Below are positions 25,000-34,474 of a stretch of DNA of 64,000 bases, piece after piece (the stretch's first letter is position 1; every line of letters starts with the position of its first letter). Under the pieces are notes generated by a model. That model saw nothing but the letters and a program-made list of their open reading frames with translations. It ran no database searches and was not told the origin of the DNA. Source of the stretch: Neisseria chenwenguii. Lineage in GTDB: Bacteria; Pseudomonadota; Gammaproteobacteria; Burkholderiales; Neisseriaceae. Both the position numbers and the translations under genes were made by a program. Where the stretch lies: contig NZ_CP022278.1 of NCBI RefSeq assembly GCF_002216145.1, positions 2,432,445 to 2,496,444 of the forward strand, in the 5' to 3' direction.

Positions 25000-25659
25000 A
25001 TGACAGAACGACAAAAAGTAATCGCCATCGACGGGCCGAGCGCATCGGGCAAGGGAACGGTGGCTTCGCGCGTGGCGGCGGCGCTGGGTTTCGATTATCT
25101 CGACTCCGGCGCGCTTTACCGCCTGACGGCGCTGTTTGCGCAGAAAAAATGCGTGGAATGGTCGGACGGCGCGGCGGTTGCGGCTTTGGCCGAGTCGCTT
25201 CCTGCGCGCTTTGACGGACAGCAGGTGTTTTTGGACGGCGAAGACGTTTCGGCGCAAATCCGCACCGAAGCCATCGGTATGGGCGCATCGGCGGTGGCGC
25301 AGGTGCCTGAGGTGCGTCAGGCGCTGTTGCAGCGGCAGCGCGATTTTCTGACGGATAAAGGCTTGGTGGCCGACGGGCGCGACATCGGTTCGGTTATTTT
25401 TCCAAACGCGGCGGTAAAGATTTTTCTGACGGCAAGCGCGCAGGTTCGCGCCGAGCGCCGTGCCAAACAAATCGGCCTGCCTTGTGAGGGCGTGGCGTTT
25501 GACCGCATTCTGGCCGACATCAAGGCGCGCGACGAAGCCGACCGCCGCCGTGCAGTTGCGCCGCTGGTTCAACTTCCTGATGCGCACTTACTTGATACAA
25601 CGCAATTAAGCATCGAGGAATCGGTAAAAAAAGTGCTTGATTGGTATAGCAAAGTTTAG
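25000..25659 (+). CDS. cmk: Cytidylate kinase
   Basis: Phosphorylates CMP and dCMP. 219 residues. P-loop DGPSASGKGTVASRV (about 11-25), LDSGALYRLTALFA nucleoside-monophosphate-binding segment, and DGRDIGSVIFPNAAVKIFLTAS with RRAVAPL near the end are all characteristic. cmk lies directly upstream of rpsA, an arrangement conserved in many proteobacteria. Confidence 0.97.
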   Translation: MTERQKVIAIDGPSASGKGTVASRVAAALGFDYLDSGALYRLTALFAQKKCVEWSDGAAVAALAESLPARFDGQQVFLDGEDVSAQIRTEAIGMGASAVAQVPEVRQALLQRQRDFLTDKGLVADGRDIGSVIFPNAAVKIFLTASAQVRAERRAKQIGLPCEGVAFDRILADIKARDEADRRRAVAPLVQLPDAHLLDTTQLSIEESVKKVLDWYSKV

Positions 25660-25668
25660 CGGTTGCTG

Positions 25669-25674
25669 TATAAT
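25669..25674 (+). promoter_or_regulatory. Candidate -10 box for rpsA
   Basis: TATAAT ten bp after the cmk stop and 142 bp before the rpsA start. The leader contains two DUS in one orientation pair. No good -35 was found. Confidence 0.35.
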
Positions 25675-25815
25675 TCCGCTGTCTCTTTTCAGACGGCCTG
25701 CTGCTGTTTTTTCAGGGAAGGCCGTCTGAAATATTTTTCCAACCTGCCGCGCCAAGGGCGGCAGGTATTTTGCAACCAACCCGCACCCCTTGGCGGTGTA
25801 CCGAAAAGAGAATAT

Positions 25816-27501
25816 ATGTCTATGGAAAATTTTGCCCAGTTGTTGGAAGAAAGCTTTACCCTGCAGGAAATGAATCCGGGTGAAGTGATTACTGCCGAAG
25901 TTGTCGGCATCGATCAAAACTTCGTTACCGTAAATGCAGGTCTGAAATCAGAATCTCTGATTGATGTTGCCGAATTCAAAAACGCTCAGGGCGAGATTGA
26001 AGTAAAAGTCGGTGATTTCGTTACCGTAACCATCGAATCTGTCGAAAACGGCTTCGGCGAAACCAAACTGTCGCGCGAAAAAGCCAAACGTGCTGCCGAC
26101 TGGCTTGCTTTGGAAGAAGCGATGGAAAACGGCGACATCCTGTCCGGCGTGATCAACGGCAAAGTCAAAGGCGGCCTGACCGTGATGATCAACAGCATTC
26201 GCGCATTCCTGCCGGGCTCGCTGGTTGACGTGCGTCCCGTTAAAGACACTTCGCACTTTGAAGGCAAAGAAATCGAATTCAAAGTCATCAAATTGGATAA
26301 AAAACGCAACAACGTGGTGGTATCGCGCCGCGCCGTTTTGGAAGCCACTTTGGGCGAAGAGCGCAAAGCCCTGTTGGAAAACCTGCAGGAAGGCACTGTT
26401 GTCAAAGGTATCGTTAAAAACATCACTGATTACGGTGCATTCGTTGACTTGGGCGGCATCGACGGCCTGCTGCACATCACCGACCTGGCATGGCGCCGTG
26501 TGAAACACCCGAGCGAAGTGTTGGAAGTCGGTCAGGAAGTCGAAGCCAAAGTATTGAAATTCGACCAAGACAAACAGCGTGTTTCTCTGGGTATGAAACA
26601 GTTGGGCGAAGATCCGTGGAACGGTCTGACCCGCCGTTACCCGCAAGGTACCCGCATCTTCGGTAAAGTTTCCAACCTGACTGATTACGGTGCATTCGTT
26701 GAAATCGAACAAGGCATCGAAGGCTTGGTACACGTTTCCGAAATGGACTGGACCAACAAAAATGTCCACCCGAGCAAAGTGGTTCAGCTGGGCGACGAAG
26801 TCGAAGTGATGATTCTGGAAATCGACGAAGACCGCCGCCGCATCTCTTTGGGCATGAAACAATGCCAAGCCAATCCGTGGGAAGAATTTGCCGCCAACCA
26901 CAACAAAGGCGACAAAATTTCCGGCGCGGTTAAATCCATTACCGACTTCGGCGTATTCGTCGGCCTGCCGGGCAATATCGACGGCTTGGTACACCTGTCC
27001 GACCTGTCTTGGACCGAATCGGGCGAAGAAGCCGTACGCAAATACAAAAAAGGCGAAGAAGTCGAAGCAGTTGTATTGGCCATCGACGTGGACAAAGAGC
27101 GCATCTCTTTGGGCATCAAACAGCTCGAAGGCGATCCGTTCGGCAACTTCATCAGTGTAAACGACAAAGGTTCGCTGGTGAAAGGCGTTGTGAAATCCGT
27201 TGACGCCAAAGGCGCGGTTGTTGCGCTGTCTGACGAAGTAGAAGGCTACCTGCCTGCTGCCGAGTGGTCGAGCGAACGCGTTGAAGACCTGCGTAATGTT
27301 GTGAAAGAAGGTGATGAAGTGGAAGCCGTTGTGGCCACCGTTGACCGTAAAAACCGCAGCATCCGTCTGTCTGTAAAAGCGAAAGACGCGAAAGAAAACC
27401 GCGACGCACTGAACTCTGTCAACGCCGCAGCAACCGCACACGCTGGCACTACCAGCCTAGGTGACCTGCTGAAAGCCAAACTGTCAGGCGACCAAGAATA
27501 A
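25816..27501 (+). CDS. rpsA: 30S ribosomal protein S1
   Basis: RNA-binding ribosomal protein that helps load mRNA. 561 residues with six S1 repeats; the later repeats show the G-x-V-x-x-I-T-D-Y/F-G-A/V-F-V pattern (for example [31 protein letters not shown]) followed by a second strand ending [11 protein letters not shown] 25816 is preferred to the upstream frame because AAAAGAG sits before it and family similarity starts at [13 protein letters not shown]. Codon use is strongly biased, as expected for high expression. Followed 11 bp later by ihfB. Confidence 0.99.
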   Translation: MSMENFAQLLEESFTLQEMNPGEVITAEVVGIDQNFVTVNAGLKSESLIDVAEFKNAQGEIEVKVGDFVTVTIESVENGFGETKLSREKAKRAADWLALEEAMENGDILSGVINGKVKGGLTVMINSIRAFLPGSLVDVRPVKDTSHFEGKEIEFKVIKLDKKRNNVVVSRRAVLEATLGEERKALLENLQEGTVVKGIVKNITDYGAFVDLGGIDGLLHITDLAWRRVKHPSEVLEVGQEVEAKVLKFDQDKQRVSLGMKQLGEDPWNGLTRRYPQGTRIFGKVSNLTDYGAFVEIEQGIEGLVHVSEMDWTNKNVHPSKVVQLGDEVEVMILEIDEDRRRISLGMKQCQANPWEEFAANHNKGDKISGAVKSITDFGVFVGLPGNIDGLVHLSDLSWTESGEEAVRKYKKGEEVEAVVLAIDVDKERISLGIKQLEGDPFGNFISVNDKGSLVKGVVKSVDAKGAVVALSDEVEGYLPAAEWSSERVEDLRNVVKEGDEVEAVVATVDRKNRSIRLSVKAKDAKENRDALNSVNAAATAHAGTTSLGDLLKAKLSGDQE

Positions 27502-27512
27502 GGTCGGAAATT

Positions 27513-27818
27513 ATGACTAAGTCTGAGTTAATGGTACGTTTGGCAGAAGTTTTTGCCGAAAAAAACGGTACCCAACTGATGGCTAAGGACGTCGAATACA
27601 GCGTTAAAGTTTTGGTTGATACCATGACCCGCTCGCTTGCCCGCGGTCAGCGGATTGAAATCCGCGGCTTCGGCAGCTTCGACTTAAACCACCGTCCGGC
27701 GCGCGTCGGCCGTAATCCCAAAACCGGCGAACGCGTGGAAGTGCCCGAAAAGCATGTTCCACATTTCAAACCGGGCAAAGAGTTGCGCGAACGCGTGGAC
27801 TTGGCCTTGCAAAAATAA
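27513..27818 (+). CDS. ihfB: Integration host factor beta subunit
   Basis: DNA-bending protein, half of the IHF heterodimer. 101 residues: [12 protein letters not shown] start, [29 protein letters not shown] arm with the DNA-intercalating proline, and [19 protein letters not shown]. The beta-type signature separates it from HU and IhfA. rpsA-ihfB is a conserved pair. A terminator follows at once. IHF-binding sites have been described in long Correia elements; one such element lies only about 360 bp downstream. Confidence 0.97.
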   Translation: MTKSELMVRLAEVFAEKNGTQLMAKDVEYSVKVLVDTMTRSLARGQRIEIRGFGSFDLNHRPARVGRNPKTGERVEVPEKHVPHFKPGKELRERVDLALQK

Positions 27819-27840
27819 TTCCGTTAAATACGAAATAGGA

Positions 27841-27867
27841 AAAACGCCGCAGCAATGCGGCGTTTTT
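27841..27867 (+). terminator. Rho-independent terminator of ihfB
   Basis: AAAACGCCGC and GCGGCGTTTTT around AGCAAT; not DUS-based. Confidence 0.93.
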
Positions 27868-27995
27868 ATTTTTGAGGCAAACTTTTCGGGGTGTGTTTTA
27901 AATGGGTGGAACGTATTTTCAGACAGACTGAGATATAGAAATCACAAGCGTCCGCCCAAAGGCCGTCTGAAACGGTTAATCCTGCAACCGATGCC

Positions 27996-28015
27996 ATTTC
28001 CACGCAGGCGGGAAT
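27996..28015. repeat. dRS3-like repeat, imperfect
   Basis: ATTTCCACGCAGGCGGGAAT matches the neisserial dRS3 form ATTCCC-N8-GGGAAT with one mismatch. Confidence 0.7.
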
Positions 28016-28069
28016 CCACGTTTTTTGAAACTTCTATTAAAACAAGATATTGCCTGTTTTTTGCCATGG

Positions 28070-28089
28070 ATTCCCGCCTGCATGGGAAT
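28070..28089. repeat. dRS3 repeat, perfect
   Basis: ATTCCCGCCTGCATGGGAAT, a perfect dRS3. It lies 54 bp after the first copy in opposite internal orientation, giving a small neisserial intergenic mosaic (NIME-like) unit. Confidence 0.85.
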
Positions 28090-28174
28090 GACGTCTGCGG
28101 GAATTTCAGACGGCCATTCTGATTTTTGTAACGGTCTCGCCCTCAATGCCCGTATGACGTCGTTATCAAAAAGA

Positions 28175-28330
28175 TATAGTGAATTAAAATAAGAAATCTG
28201 CTTCGTTGGCCGCGGCTGGGCTCAAAGAGAACGATTCACTAAGGTGCTGAAGCGCCAAGCTCATCTGTCCCGTACTACCCGTACTGTCTGCGCCTTGCTG
28301 TCTTGTATCTTTCTTATTTTACTTCACTAT
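28175..28330. mobile_element. Full-length Correia-type element (CREE/NEMIS)
   Basis: About 155 bp bounded by imperfect inverted ends (ATAGTGAATTAAAATAAG on the left, ATAGTGAAGTAAAATAAG on the right when read inward). Inside, read on the minus strand, are GCGCAGACAGTACGGGTAGT, GCTTCAGCACCTTAG and GAATCGTTCTCTTTGAGC, which are core words of the long Correia repeat of pathogenic Neisseria. The ends differ from the usual TATAGTGGATTAAC. Long elements of this family carry promoters and an IHF site. It sits 160 bp before zapE, in the 672-bp gap after ihfB. Confidence 0.88.
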
Positions 28331-28490
28331 GAATCAGCGCAGGCGTTTGGGCCGTCTGAAATCATTTATAATGGCGGCTGTTTGGTTTGGCAGATGCGCA
28401 GATTCTGTCTGCATTTATATTTTCAGACGGCCTTTCTGCCGCAATGCAATTAAAGCCGTAAAACAACAAATTTGATACAAGGTTTAATGA

Positions 28491-29633
28491 ATGAGCAATA
28501 GAGAAAATCAGTTTGTCCCGCCCGCTTTCGACAACCACAGCCCGCTGACCTGGTATCAGGCGGCGAAGCAGCAACCGGGTTTTATCAGCGATAAGGCGCA
28601 GGCGCAGGCGATTGAATATCTCGACCGTTTGTGGACGGAACTGATGATGTTCAAACGTAAGCGCAACCGCTTTTTGGGGCGCAGTCTGCGTTCGCCGCAA
28701 GTGCCCAAAGGTCTGTATTTTTACGGCGATGTCGGGCGCGGCAAAAGTTTTCTGATGGATGCGTTTTTCGGCTGCCTGCCTTACAAACGCAAACGCCGCG
28801 TGCATTTCCACGCGTTTATGGCGGAAATCCACAAGCGTTTGAAAGAACTGAAAAGCGAGGAGAATCCGCTGAAAGCTGTAGCTTCGGAAATCGCCAACGA
28901 AACGCGCGTTTTGTGTTTCGATGAATTTCACGTCAGCGATATTGCCGATGCGATGATTTTGGGCAGGCTGCTGGAAAATCTGCTGGCCGAGGGCGTGGTG
29001 TTGGTGGCGACTTCAAATTACGCACCGTCCGAACTTTACCCGCAGGGGCAGAACCGCAGCAGTTTCCTGCCGACGATTGCGCTGATCGAATCCAATCTGA
29101 CGGTGTTGAATGTGGACGGCGGCGAAGATTACCGCCTGCGCACGCTGAAGCCCGCCGAGATTTTCTTCGTGCCCGCCAATGAGGAAAACGAGCAGAAGCT
29201 CGCGGCGCTGTTTCAGGAAATGTCCGGCCTGTCCGGCCCGGATCCGGGTGTCAGCATTATTCACGGCCGCGAAATCGCACACAAAGCCAAAACCGAACAC
29301 GCCGTTTGGTTCGATTTCCGCGCCCTGTGTTTCGGCCCGCGCTCGCAGGCGGATTATCTTTATTTGGCCGAACACTACGAAATCATTTTCATATCGGGTT
29401 TGGAACGGCTGACCCCGCAGGAAAAAGCCGAAGCGCGCCGCCTGACCTGGCTGGTGGACGTTTTATACGATTTCCGCGTCAAACTCTGCGCCACCAGCGA
29501 AGTGCTTGTGGACGACATTTATGTCGAGGGCGACTTCGTCCAAGAGTTTACCCGCACCGCCAGCCGCATGACCGAAATGCAGTCGGAAGCCTATCTGGCG
29601 CTGCCGCATCTGACTTTGGGCACGAAAGCGTAA
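28491..29633 (+). CDS. zapE: Cell division protein ZapE (AFG1-like ATPase)
   Basis: ATPase that acts with FtsZ at the division ring; an AFG1 relative. 380 residues with GDVGRGKSFLMD (Walker A, from 79), VLCFDEFHVSD (Walker B), VATSNYAPSELYPQG (sensor) and LVDVLYDFRVKL in the C-terminal half. No signal peptide, so cytoplasmic. An unusually long upstream gap with mobile elements could affect its expression. Confidence 0.95.
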   Translation: MSNRENQFVPPAFDNHSPLTWYQAAKQQPGFISDKAQAQAIEYLDRLWTELMMFKRKRNRFLGRSLRSPQVPKGLYFYGDVGRGKSFLMDAFFGCLPYKRKRRVHFHAFMAEIHKRLKELKSEENPLKAVASEIANETRVLCFDEFHVSDIADAMILGRLLENLLAEGVVLVATSNYAPSELYPQGQNRSSFLPTIALIESNLTVLNVDGGEDYRLRTLKPAEIFFVPANEENEQKLAALFQEMSGLSGPDPGVSIIHGREIAHKAKTEHAVWFDFRALCFGPRSQADYLYLAEHYEIIFISGLERLTPQEKAEARRLTWLVDVLYDFRVKLCATSEVLVDDIYVEGDFVQEFTRTASRMTEMQSEAYLALPHLTLGTKA

Positions 29634-29641
29634 CACGGTCT

Positions 29642-29672
29642 TTTTACCAAAAATAACGGAAGTTTGGTAAAA
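29642..29672 (+). promoter_or_regulatory. 10-bp perfect inverted repeat before ndk
   Basis: TTTTACCAAA and TTTGGTAAAA are separated by 11 bp in the 76-bp gap between zapE and ndk. It may be an operator or a weak terminator of zapE (no T run). The right arm TAAAAT can double as a -10 box. Confidence 0.4.
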
Positions 29673-29709
29673 TGCCAAGCTGAAAAAATTCTCAAAAAAG
29701 GATATTCAA

Positions 29710-30135
29710 ATGGCGATTGAACGCACCATTTCCATTGTTAAACCCGACGCCGTCGGCAAAAATATTATCGGCAAAATTTACAGCCGTTTTGAAACCAACG
29801 GCTTGCGCATTGTCGCCGCCAAAATGAAACACTTGAGCGTGCGCGAAGCGCAAGATTTTTACGCCGTTCACAAAGAGCGCCCGTTTTTCGGCGAACTGGT
29901 TGAATTTATGACCAGCGGTCCGGTGATGATTCAAGTTTTGGAAGGCGAAAACGCCGTCGCCAAAAACCGCGAGCTGATGGGCGCAACCAACCCCGCCGAA
30001 GCTGCCGAGGGAACCATCCGCGCGGATTTCGCCGAGTCGCTGAGCGTTAACGCCGTACACGGTTCCGACAGCTTGGAAAACGCCGCCATCGAAATCGCCT
30101 ACTTCTTCAGCCAAAGCGAAATCTGCTCACGCTGA
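29710..30135 (+). CDS. ndk: Nucleoside diphosphate kinase
   Basis: Transfers the terminal phosphate between nucleoside tri- and diphosphates. 141 residues, the normal length. [15 protein letters not shown] start and NAVHGSDS with the phosphorylated His117 are diagnostic. Preceded by AAAAAAGGA. Followed by a long DUS-rich gap. Confidence 0.99.
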   Translation: MAIERTISIVKPDAVGKNIIGKIYSRFETNGLRIVAAKMKHLSVREAQDFYAVHKERPFFGELVEFMTSGPVMIQVLEGENAVAKNRELMGATNPAEAAEGTIRADFAESLSVNAVHGSDSLENAAIEIAYFFSQSEICSR

Positions 30136-30142
30136 TCCGTCA

Positions 30143-30193
30143 GAGGCCGTCTGAAAGTTTTGAAGCCGTTGCAAACGGTTTTTCAGACGGCCT
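30143..30193 (+). terminator. Inverted DUS hairpin after ndk
   Basis: AGAGGCCGTCTGAAA and TTTCAGACGGCCT with an internal AACCG/CGGTT stem give a long hairpin. A second DUS pair in the reverse order occurs at 30273-30308. Confidence 0.7.
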
Positions 30194-30353
30194 GAAGCAG
30201 CAAAGTCAAAAAGCATCGGCGCGGGCGGTAACGCTGTATCCGGTTGTTTGCCGTATTTGATTTGTAAGACATATTTTCAGACGGCCTATCCATTCAGGCC
30301 GTCTGAAAATCAATAAAGCAGGCCGCAATGCAAGCCTGCTGCACCGTAAGAAC

Positions 30354-31448
30354 ATGAAAACCAACCTACTGAATTACGACTTGAAAGGTCTGACCGAGCA
30401 TTTCGCCGAAATGGGTGAAAAGCCTTTCCGCGCCAAGCAGGTGATGCGCTGGATGCATCAGGGCTGCGCGGCGGATTTCGATGAAATGACCGATTTGGCC
30501 AAATCGCTGCGCCAAAAGCTGAACGGGCAGGCGGTTGTCGGCGTTCCCTCGCTGATGACGTCGCAGGAGTCTTCAGACGGCACGCGCAAATGGCTCCTCG
30601 ATGTGGGAACGGGCAACGGCGTGGAAACTGTGTTTATCCCCGAAACCGACCGCGGCACGCTCTGCATTTCTTCGCAGGTCGGCTGTGCACTCGAATGCAC
30701 TTTTTGTTCCACCGGCCGGCAGGGGTTCAACCGCAACCTGACCACCGCCGAAATCATCGGCCAGCTTTGGTGGGCGAATAAAGCGATGGGCGTGACGCCG
30801 AAAAACGAGCGCGTGATTTCCAATGTCGTGATGATGGGGATGGGCGAGCCGATGGCGAATTTCGACAACGTCGTGACCGCGCTCAATATTATGCTCGACG
30901 ACCACGGCTACGGCCTTTCCCGCCGCCGCGTAACCGTATCTACTTCGGGCATGGTGCCGCAGATGGACAGACTGCGCGATGCCGCGCCCGTGGCGCTGGC
31001 GGTGTCGCTGCATGCTTCAAACGACGCGGTGCGCGACGAAATCGTGCCGTTGAACAAAAAATATCCGCTCAAAGAATTGATGGCGGCGTGTCAGCGCTAT
31101 CTGGTCAAAGCGCCGCGCGATTTTGTCACTTTCGAATATGTGATGCTCGACGGCATCAACGACAAAGCCGAACACGCGCGCGAGCTGATTGAATTGGTGA
31201 AGGACGTGCCGTGCAAATTCAATCTGATTCCGTTTAATCCGTTTCCGAATTCGGGCTACGAGCGCTCGGGCAACGAAAACATCCGCGTGTTCCGCGATAT
31301 TCTCCAGCAGGCGGGTTTTGTCGTGACTGTGCGCAAAACTCGCGGCGACGATATTGATGCAGCCTGCGGCCAGCTTGCCGGCCAAGTGCAGGACAAAACG
31401 CGCCGCCGGCAGAAATGGCAGCAAATTGTGGTTGAAAAACAGGGGTAA
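30354..31448 (+). CDS. rlmN: Dual-specificity 23S rRNA/tRNA adenine methyltransferase RlmN
   Basis: Radical SAM enzyme that methylates C2 of A2503 in 23S rRNA and A37 in some tRNAs. 364 residues. Cys111, Cys115, Cys118 ([11 protein letters not shown]) bind the cluster; the mechanistic Cys near the C-terminus is Cys338 (DIDAACGQL). SHQV.. is replaced by the usual family blocks LCISSQVG and [13 protein letters not shown]. First gene of a tight run: pilW starts three bases after its stop. Confidence 0.97.
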   Translation: MKTNLLNYDLKGLTEHFAEMGEKPFRAKQVMRWMHQGCAADFDEMTDLAKSLRQKLNGQAVVGVPSLMTSQESSDGTRKWLLDVGTGNGVETVFIPETDRGTLCISSQVGCALECTFCSTGRQGFNRNLTTAEIIGQLWWANKAMGVTPKNERVISNVVMMGMGEPMANFDNVVTALNIMLDDHGYGLSRRRVTVSTSGMVPQMDRLRDAAPVALAVSLHASNDAVRDEIVPLNKKYPLKELMAACQRYLVKAPRDFVTFEYVMLDGINDKAEHARELIELVKDVPCKFNLIPFNPFPNSGYERSGNENIRVFRDILQQAGFVVTVRKTRGDDIDAACGQLAGQVQDKTRRRQKWQQIVVEKQG

Positions 31449-31451
31449 AAC

Positions 31452-32204
31452 ATGAAACTGAATATCTGGCAGCCGCTGCTTCTGGCGGCATTTTTGAGTG
31501 CCTGCGCCAATTCGGGCGAGCCGAGCAAACGCGAGCGCGAAGAGCAGGTTTCCAATATCAAAACGCAGCTGGCGTTGGAATATATGCGCGGGCAAGATTA
31601 CCGTCAGGCCACCGTCAGCATCGAAGAAGCCTTGAAAGCAAACAGCAAAAACGACATGGCTTGGCTGGTGCGCGCGCAGATTTACCAATATCTGAAAGTG
31701 CAGGACAAAGCGCGTGAGAGTTTCCAAAAAGCACTGGCTTTGAAACCCGACAGCGCGGAAATCAACAACAACTACGGCTGGTTTTTGTGCAGTAGCGGCA
31801 ACAATCCCGCGCAATCCCTCGCTTATTTCGACAAAGCGCTGGCCGACCCGACTTATCCCAGCCCGCATATCGCCAACCTGAACAAAGGCATCTGCAGCGC
31901 CAAACTGGGGCAGTTTTCGCTGGCCGAATCTTATCTGGAACGCTCGCTTGCCGCCGCACCAGGTTTTCCGCCCGCGTTTAAGGAATTGGCGCGCACCAAA
32001 ATGATGGCCGGCAATCTGAAAGATGCCGACTACTATTTCCGCCAGTACCAAAGCAAAGTCGATGTTTTGCAGGCCGACGATCTGCTTTTGGGCTGGAGGC
32101 TGGCCAAAGCGCAAGGCAATGCGCAGGCAGCTTACGAATACGAAGCCCAGCTCCGGGCGAATTTCCCTTATTCCGAACAATTAAAAGAAATCACAGGCCG
32201 TTAA
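31452..32204 (+). CDS. pilW: Type IV pilus biogenesis/stability lipoprotein PilW
   Basis: Outer-membrane lipoprotein (PilF in Pseudomonas) that stabilises type IV pili and assists PilQ secretin assembly. 250 residues; signal and lipobox end at Cys18 (AAFLSAC), and the rest is tetratricopeptide repeats (for example QTA-like ALEYMRGQDYRQATVSIEEAL and RESFQKALALKPDSAEINNNYGWF). In the operon rlmN-pilW-rodZ-ispG. With comP and comE in the same window it supports piliation and competence. Confidence 0.94.
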   Translation: MKLNIWQPLLLAAFLSACANSGEPSKREREEQVSNIKTQLALEYMRGQDYRQATVSIEEALKANSKNDMAWLVRAQIYQYLKVQDKARESFQKALALKPDSAEINNNYGWFLCSSGNNPAQSLAYFDKALADPTYPSPHIANLNKGICSAKLGQFSLAESYLERSLAAAPGFPPAFKELARTKMMAGNLKDADYYFRQYQSKVDVLQADDLLLGWRLAKAQGNAQAAYEYEAQLRANFPYSEQLKEITGR

Positions 32205-32207
32205 GAT

Positions 32208-33080
32208 ATGGAAAACCAACAAAAAGCCGCATACAACCAACAAGCGGCAAAAGAGCTGGGACAGGAACTGAAAAAGCTGCGCACACAGCAAGGTATGGAT
32301 ACGGACGATGCCGCAGGCCGTCTGAAACTGAGTGCAGAGCAGGTAGAAGCCTTGGAACAGGGCAATTATGCCGACTTTTCGGGCTTGGTATTTGTGAGCG
32401 GTTTTCTGCGCGCATACGGGCGCCTGCTGAAAATGGACGAAAAAGACCTCGCAGGCCGTCTGAAAGCCGTCGTGCCGGCGGCGGCCGACCATGTTTACGC
32501 GGTCAACCGCCAACAGTCCGGAACCATACGCTACCAAAATATTGAGAAAGCGGGCTTCCCTAAATGGATTTTAGGCTTGGCTACCGGCCTGTTGGTCGGC
32601 AGCGGCATTTTGGCATGGCAGAACAAATCCAATCAGGAACACGCCCTGCAAACCAAGCAGGACAGCAGCGCAGTTCAAAACAGCCTGCAACCGCCGGCTT
32701 TGAAAGCCAGCAATATTTCCGTATCAAAAATGGCGGATGAAAACAAACAGGCTTCTGCCGCCGCAGCGTCTCAAGCCACGCCGGCTGCCGCCTCTGCTGC
32801 TGCGGCTTCCGCACCGGCCGTTACCGTTGCGCCAGACGAACTTTGGATTAAAGTCCATTTCCGCAGCAACCTGATTATTACCGACAAAGACGGCAAAATG
32901 GTGTTCAGCCGCATCGTTCCTGCCGGCGGCGAACAGCGCTTCAAAGGCGGTGCGCCGTACAACGTCTGGGTCGGCATTTCCTCCGGCGCGCAGGCCAATT
33001 TCGGCGGCAAAGCCATCAATCTTCAGGAACACCGCGCAGCGGGCGAACGCTCCGCTTCCTTTATCGCCGGGAAAAAATAA
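32208..33080 (+). CDS. rodZ: RodZ-like cell-shape protein
   Basis: 290 residues: a Cro-like helix-turn-helix domain (about 14-76, [37 protein letters not shown]), one membrane segment (about 119-137), an Ala-rich linker (about 180-215) and a C-terminal DUF4115 domain ([18 protein letters not shown]...). This is the RodZ plan, which links MreB to the membrane. It is three bases after pilW and overlaps nothing; ispG starts one base after its stop. Confidence 0.9.
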   Translation: MENQQKAAYNQQAAKELGQELKKLRTQQGMDTDDAAGRLKLSAEQVEALEQGNYADFSGLVFVSGFLRAYGRLLKMDEKDLAGRLKAVVPAAADHVYAVNRQQSGTIRYQNIEKAGFPKWILGLATGLLVGSGILAWQNKSNQEHALQTKQDSSAVQNSLQPPALKASNISVSKMADENKQASAAAASQATPAAASAAAASAPAVTVAPDELWIKVHFRSNLIITDKDGKMVFSRIVPAGGEQRFKGGAPYNVWVGISSGAQANFGGKAINLQEHRAAGERSASFIAGKK

Positions 33081-33081
33081 T

Positions 33082-34347
33082 ATGAACGGATACCAGCGCC
33101 GCCAAACCCACCAAGTGCAGATCAATCACGTTACCGTCGGTTCGGACGCGCCCGTGGTCGTGCAGTCGATGACCAATACCGACACCGCCGATGCCGAAGC
33201 CACCGCCTTGCAGGTGAAAGAACTCAGCGATGCCGGCTCCGAAATGGTGCGGATTACCGTCAACAGTCCTGAAGCCGCTTCAAAAGTAGCCGAAATCCGC
33301 AGCCGTTTGGACGACATGGGCTACACCACGCCGCTGATCGGCGATTTCCACTTCAACGGCGAACGCCTGCTGGCCGAGTTTCCCGAATGCGGCAAAGCCC
33401 TGTCGAAATACCGTATCAACCCAGGTAACGTCGGCAAAGGCGCGAAAGGCGATGAAAAGTTCGCCTTTATGATCCGCACCGCCGCCGAAAACGACAAAGC
33501 CGTGCGTATCGGCGTCAACTGGGGTTCGCTCGACCAAAGCCTCGCCAAACGCATGATGGATGCCAACCTCGCCTCCGCCACGCCCAAAGCGCCCGCAGAG
33601 GTGATGAAAGAAGCGCTGATCGTTTCCGCGCTCGAGTCCGCCGAAAAAGCCGTCACCCTCGGCCTGCCCGAAGACAAAATCATTTTGTCGTGCAAAGTCA
33701 GCGCCGTGCAAGACCTGATTCAGGTTTACCGCGAACTCGGCAGCCGCTGCCGCTATCCGCTGCACCTCGGCCTGACCGAAGCCGGCATGGGCAGTAAAGG
33801 CATCGTCGCCTCAACCGCCGCTTTATCCGTATTGCTGCAAGAAGGCATCGGCGACACCATCCGCATTTCCCTCACACCCGAACCAGGCAGCCCGCGTACG
33901 CAGGAAGTCATCGTCGGCCAGGAAATCCTGCAAACCATGGGCTTGCGCTCGTTTACCCCGATGGTCACAGCCTGCCCCGGCTGCGGCCGCACCACCAGCA
34001 CCGTGTTTCAAGAGCTGGCGCAGGACGTGCAAAACTACCTGCGCCAGAAAATGACCGTATGGCGCAGCCTCTATCCCGGCGTCGAATCGCTCAACGTCGC
34101 CGTTATGGGCTGCGTCGTCAACGGTCCCGGCGAAAGCAAACTGGCCGACATCGGCATCAGCCTGCCCGGCACGGGCGAAACCCCCGTCGCCCCCGTTTAT
34201 GTGGACGGCGAGCGCAAAGTAACCCTCAAAGGCGACAACATCGCCGCCGAGTTTTTACAGATTATCGAAGAATATGTAAAAACCAATTACGGCGAGGGCG
34301 GCGCCAAGCGCCGTTTGGCCAAGGTTATTCCGATTCAAACCGTCTGA
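33082..34347 (+). CDS. ispG: 4-hydroxy-3-methylbut-2-enyl diphosphate synthase
   Basis: Iron-sulfur enzyme of the non-mevalonate isoprenoid pathway, also called GcpE. I start at ATG 33082 (421 residues); family similarity begins at [11 protein letters not shown]. The cluster ligands are Cys298, Cys301 (ACPGCGRT) and Cys344 ([11 protein letters not shown]). [13 protein letters not shown] at the start is a family block. Last gene of the rlmN operon, with an inverted DUS after it. Confidence 0.97.
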   Translation: MNGYQRRQTHQVQINHVTVGSDAPVVVQSMTNTDTADAEATALQVKELSDAGSEMVRITVNSPEAASKVAEIRSRLDDMGYTTPLIGDFHFNGERLLAEFPECGKALSKYRINPGNVGKGAKGDEKFAFMIRTAAENDKAVRIGVNWGSLDQSLAKRMMDANLASATPKAPAEVMKEALIVSALESAEKAVTLGLPEDKIILSCKVSAVQDLIQVYRELGSRCRYPLHLGLTEAGMGSKGIVASTAALSVLLQEGIGDTIRISLTPEPGSPRTQEVIVGQEILQTMGLRSFTPMVTACPGCGRTTSTVFQELAQDVQNYLRQKMTVWRSLYPGVESLNVAVMGCVVNGPGESKLADIGISLPGTGETPVAPVYVDGERKVTLKGDNIAAEFLQIIEEYVKTNYGEGGAKRRLAKVIPIQTV

Positions 34348-34365
34348 TTCGGCAACAATATGAAA

Positions 34366-34420
34366 CAGGCCGTCTGAAAACTCCGATTGCAGAGTGATGC
34401 CGGAGTTTTCAGACGGCCTT
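34366..34420 (+). terminator. Inverted DUS hairpin after ispG
   Basis: AGGCCGTCTGAAAACTCCG and CGGAGTTTTCAGACGGCCT form a 19-bp stem, DUS plus flanks, with a 14-base loop. Confidence 0.85.
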
Positions 34421-34433
34421 AGTATTTTTCCTT

Positions 34434-34439
34434 TATAAT
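34434..34439 (+). promoter_or_regulatory. Candidate -10 box for pqiABC
   Basis: TATAAT 35 bp before ATG 34475, just after the ispG terminator. Confidence 0.4.
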
Positions 34440-34474
34440 GCCGACTCTTGTTTCCGCCTGTTTCCCGTATTTCC

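Noticed and set aside
25948..27441. Long minus-strand open frame (497 codons) opposite rpsA
   Set aside because: It is a shadow of rpsA: Phe/Val-rich, low-complexity product, no ribosome site and no recognisable domain.
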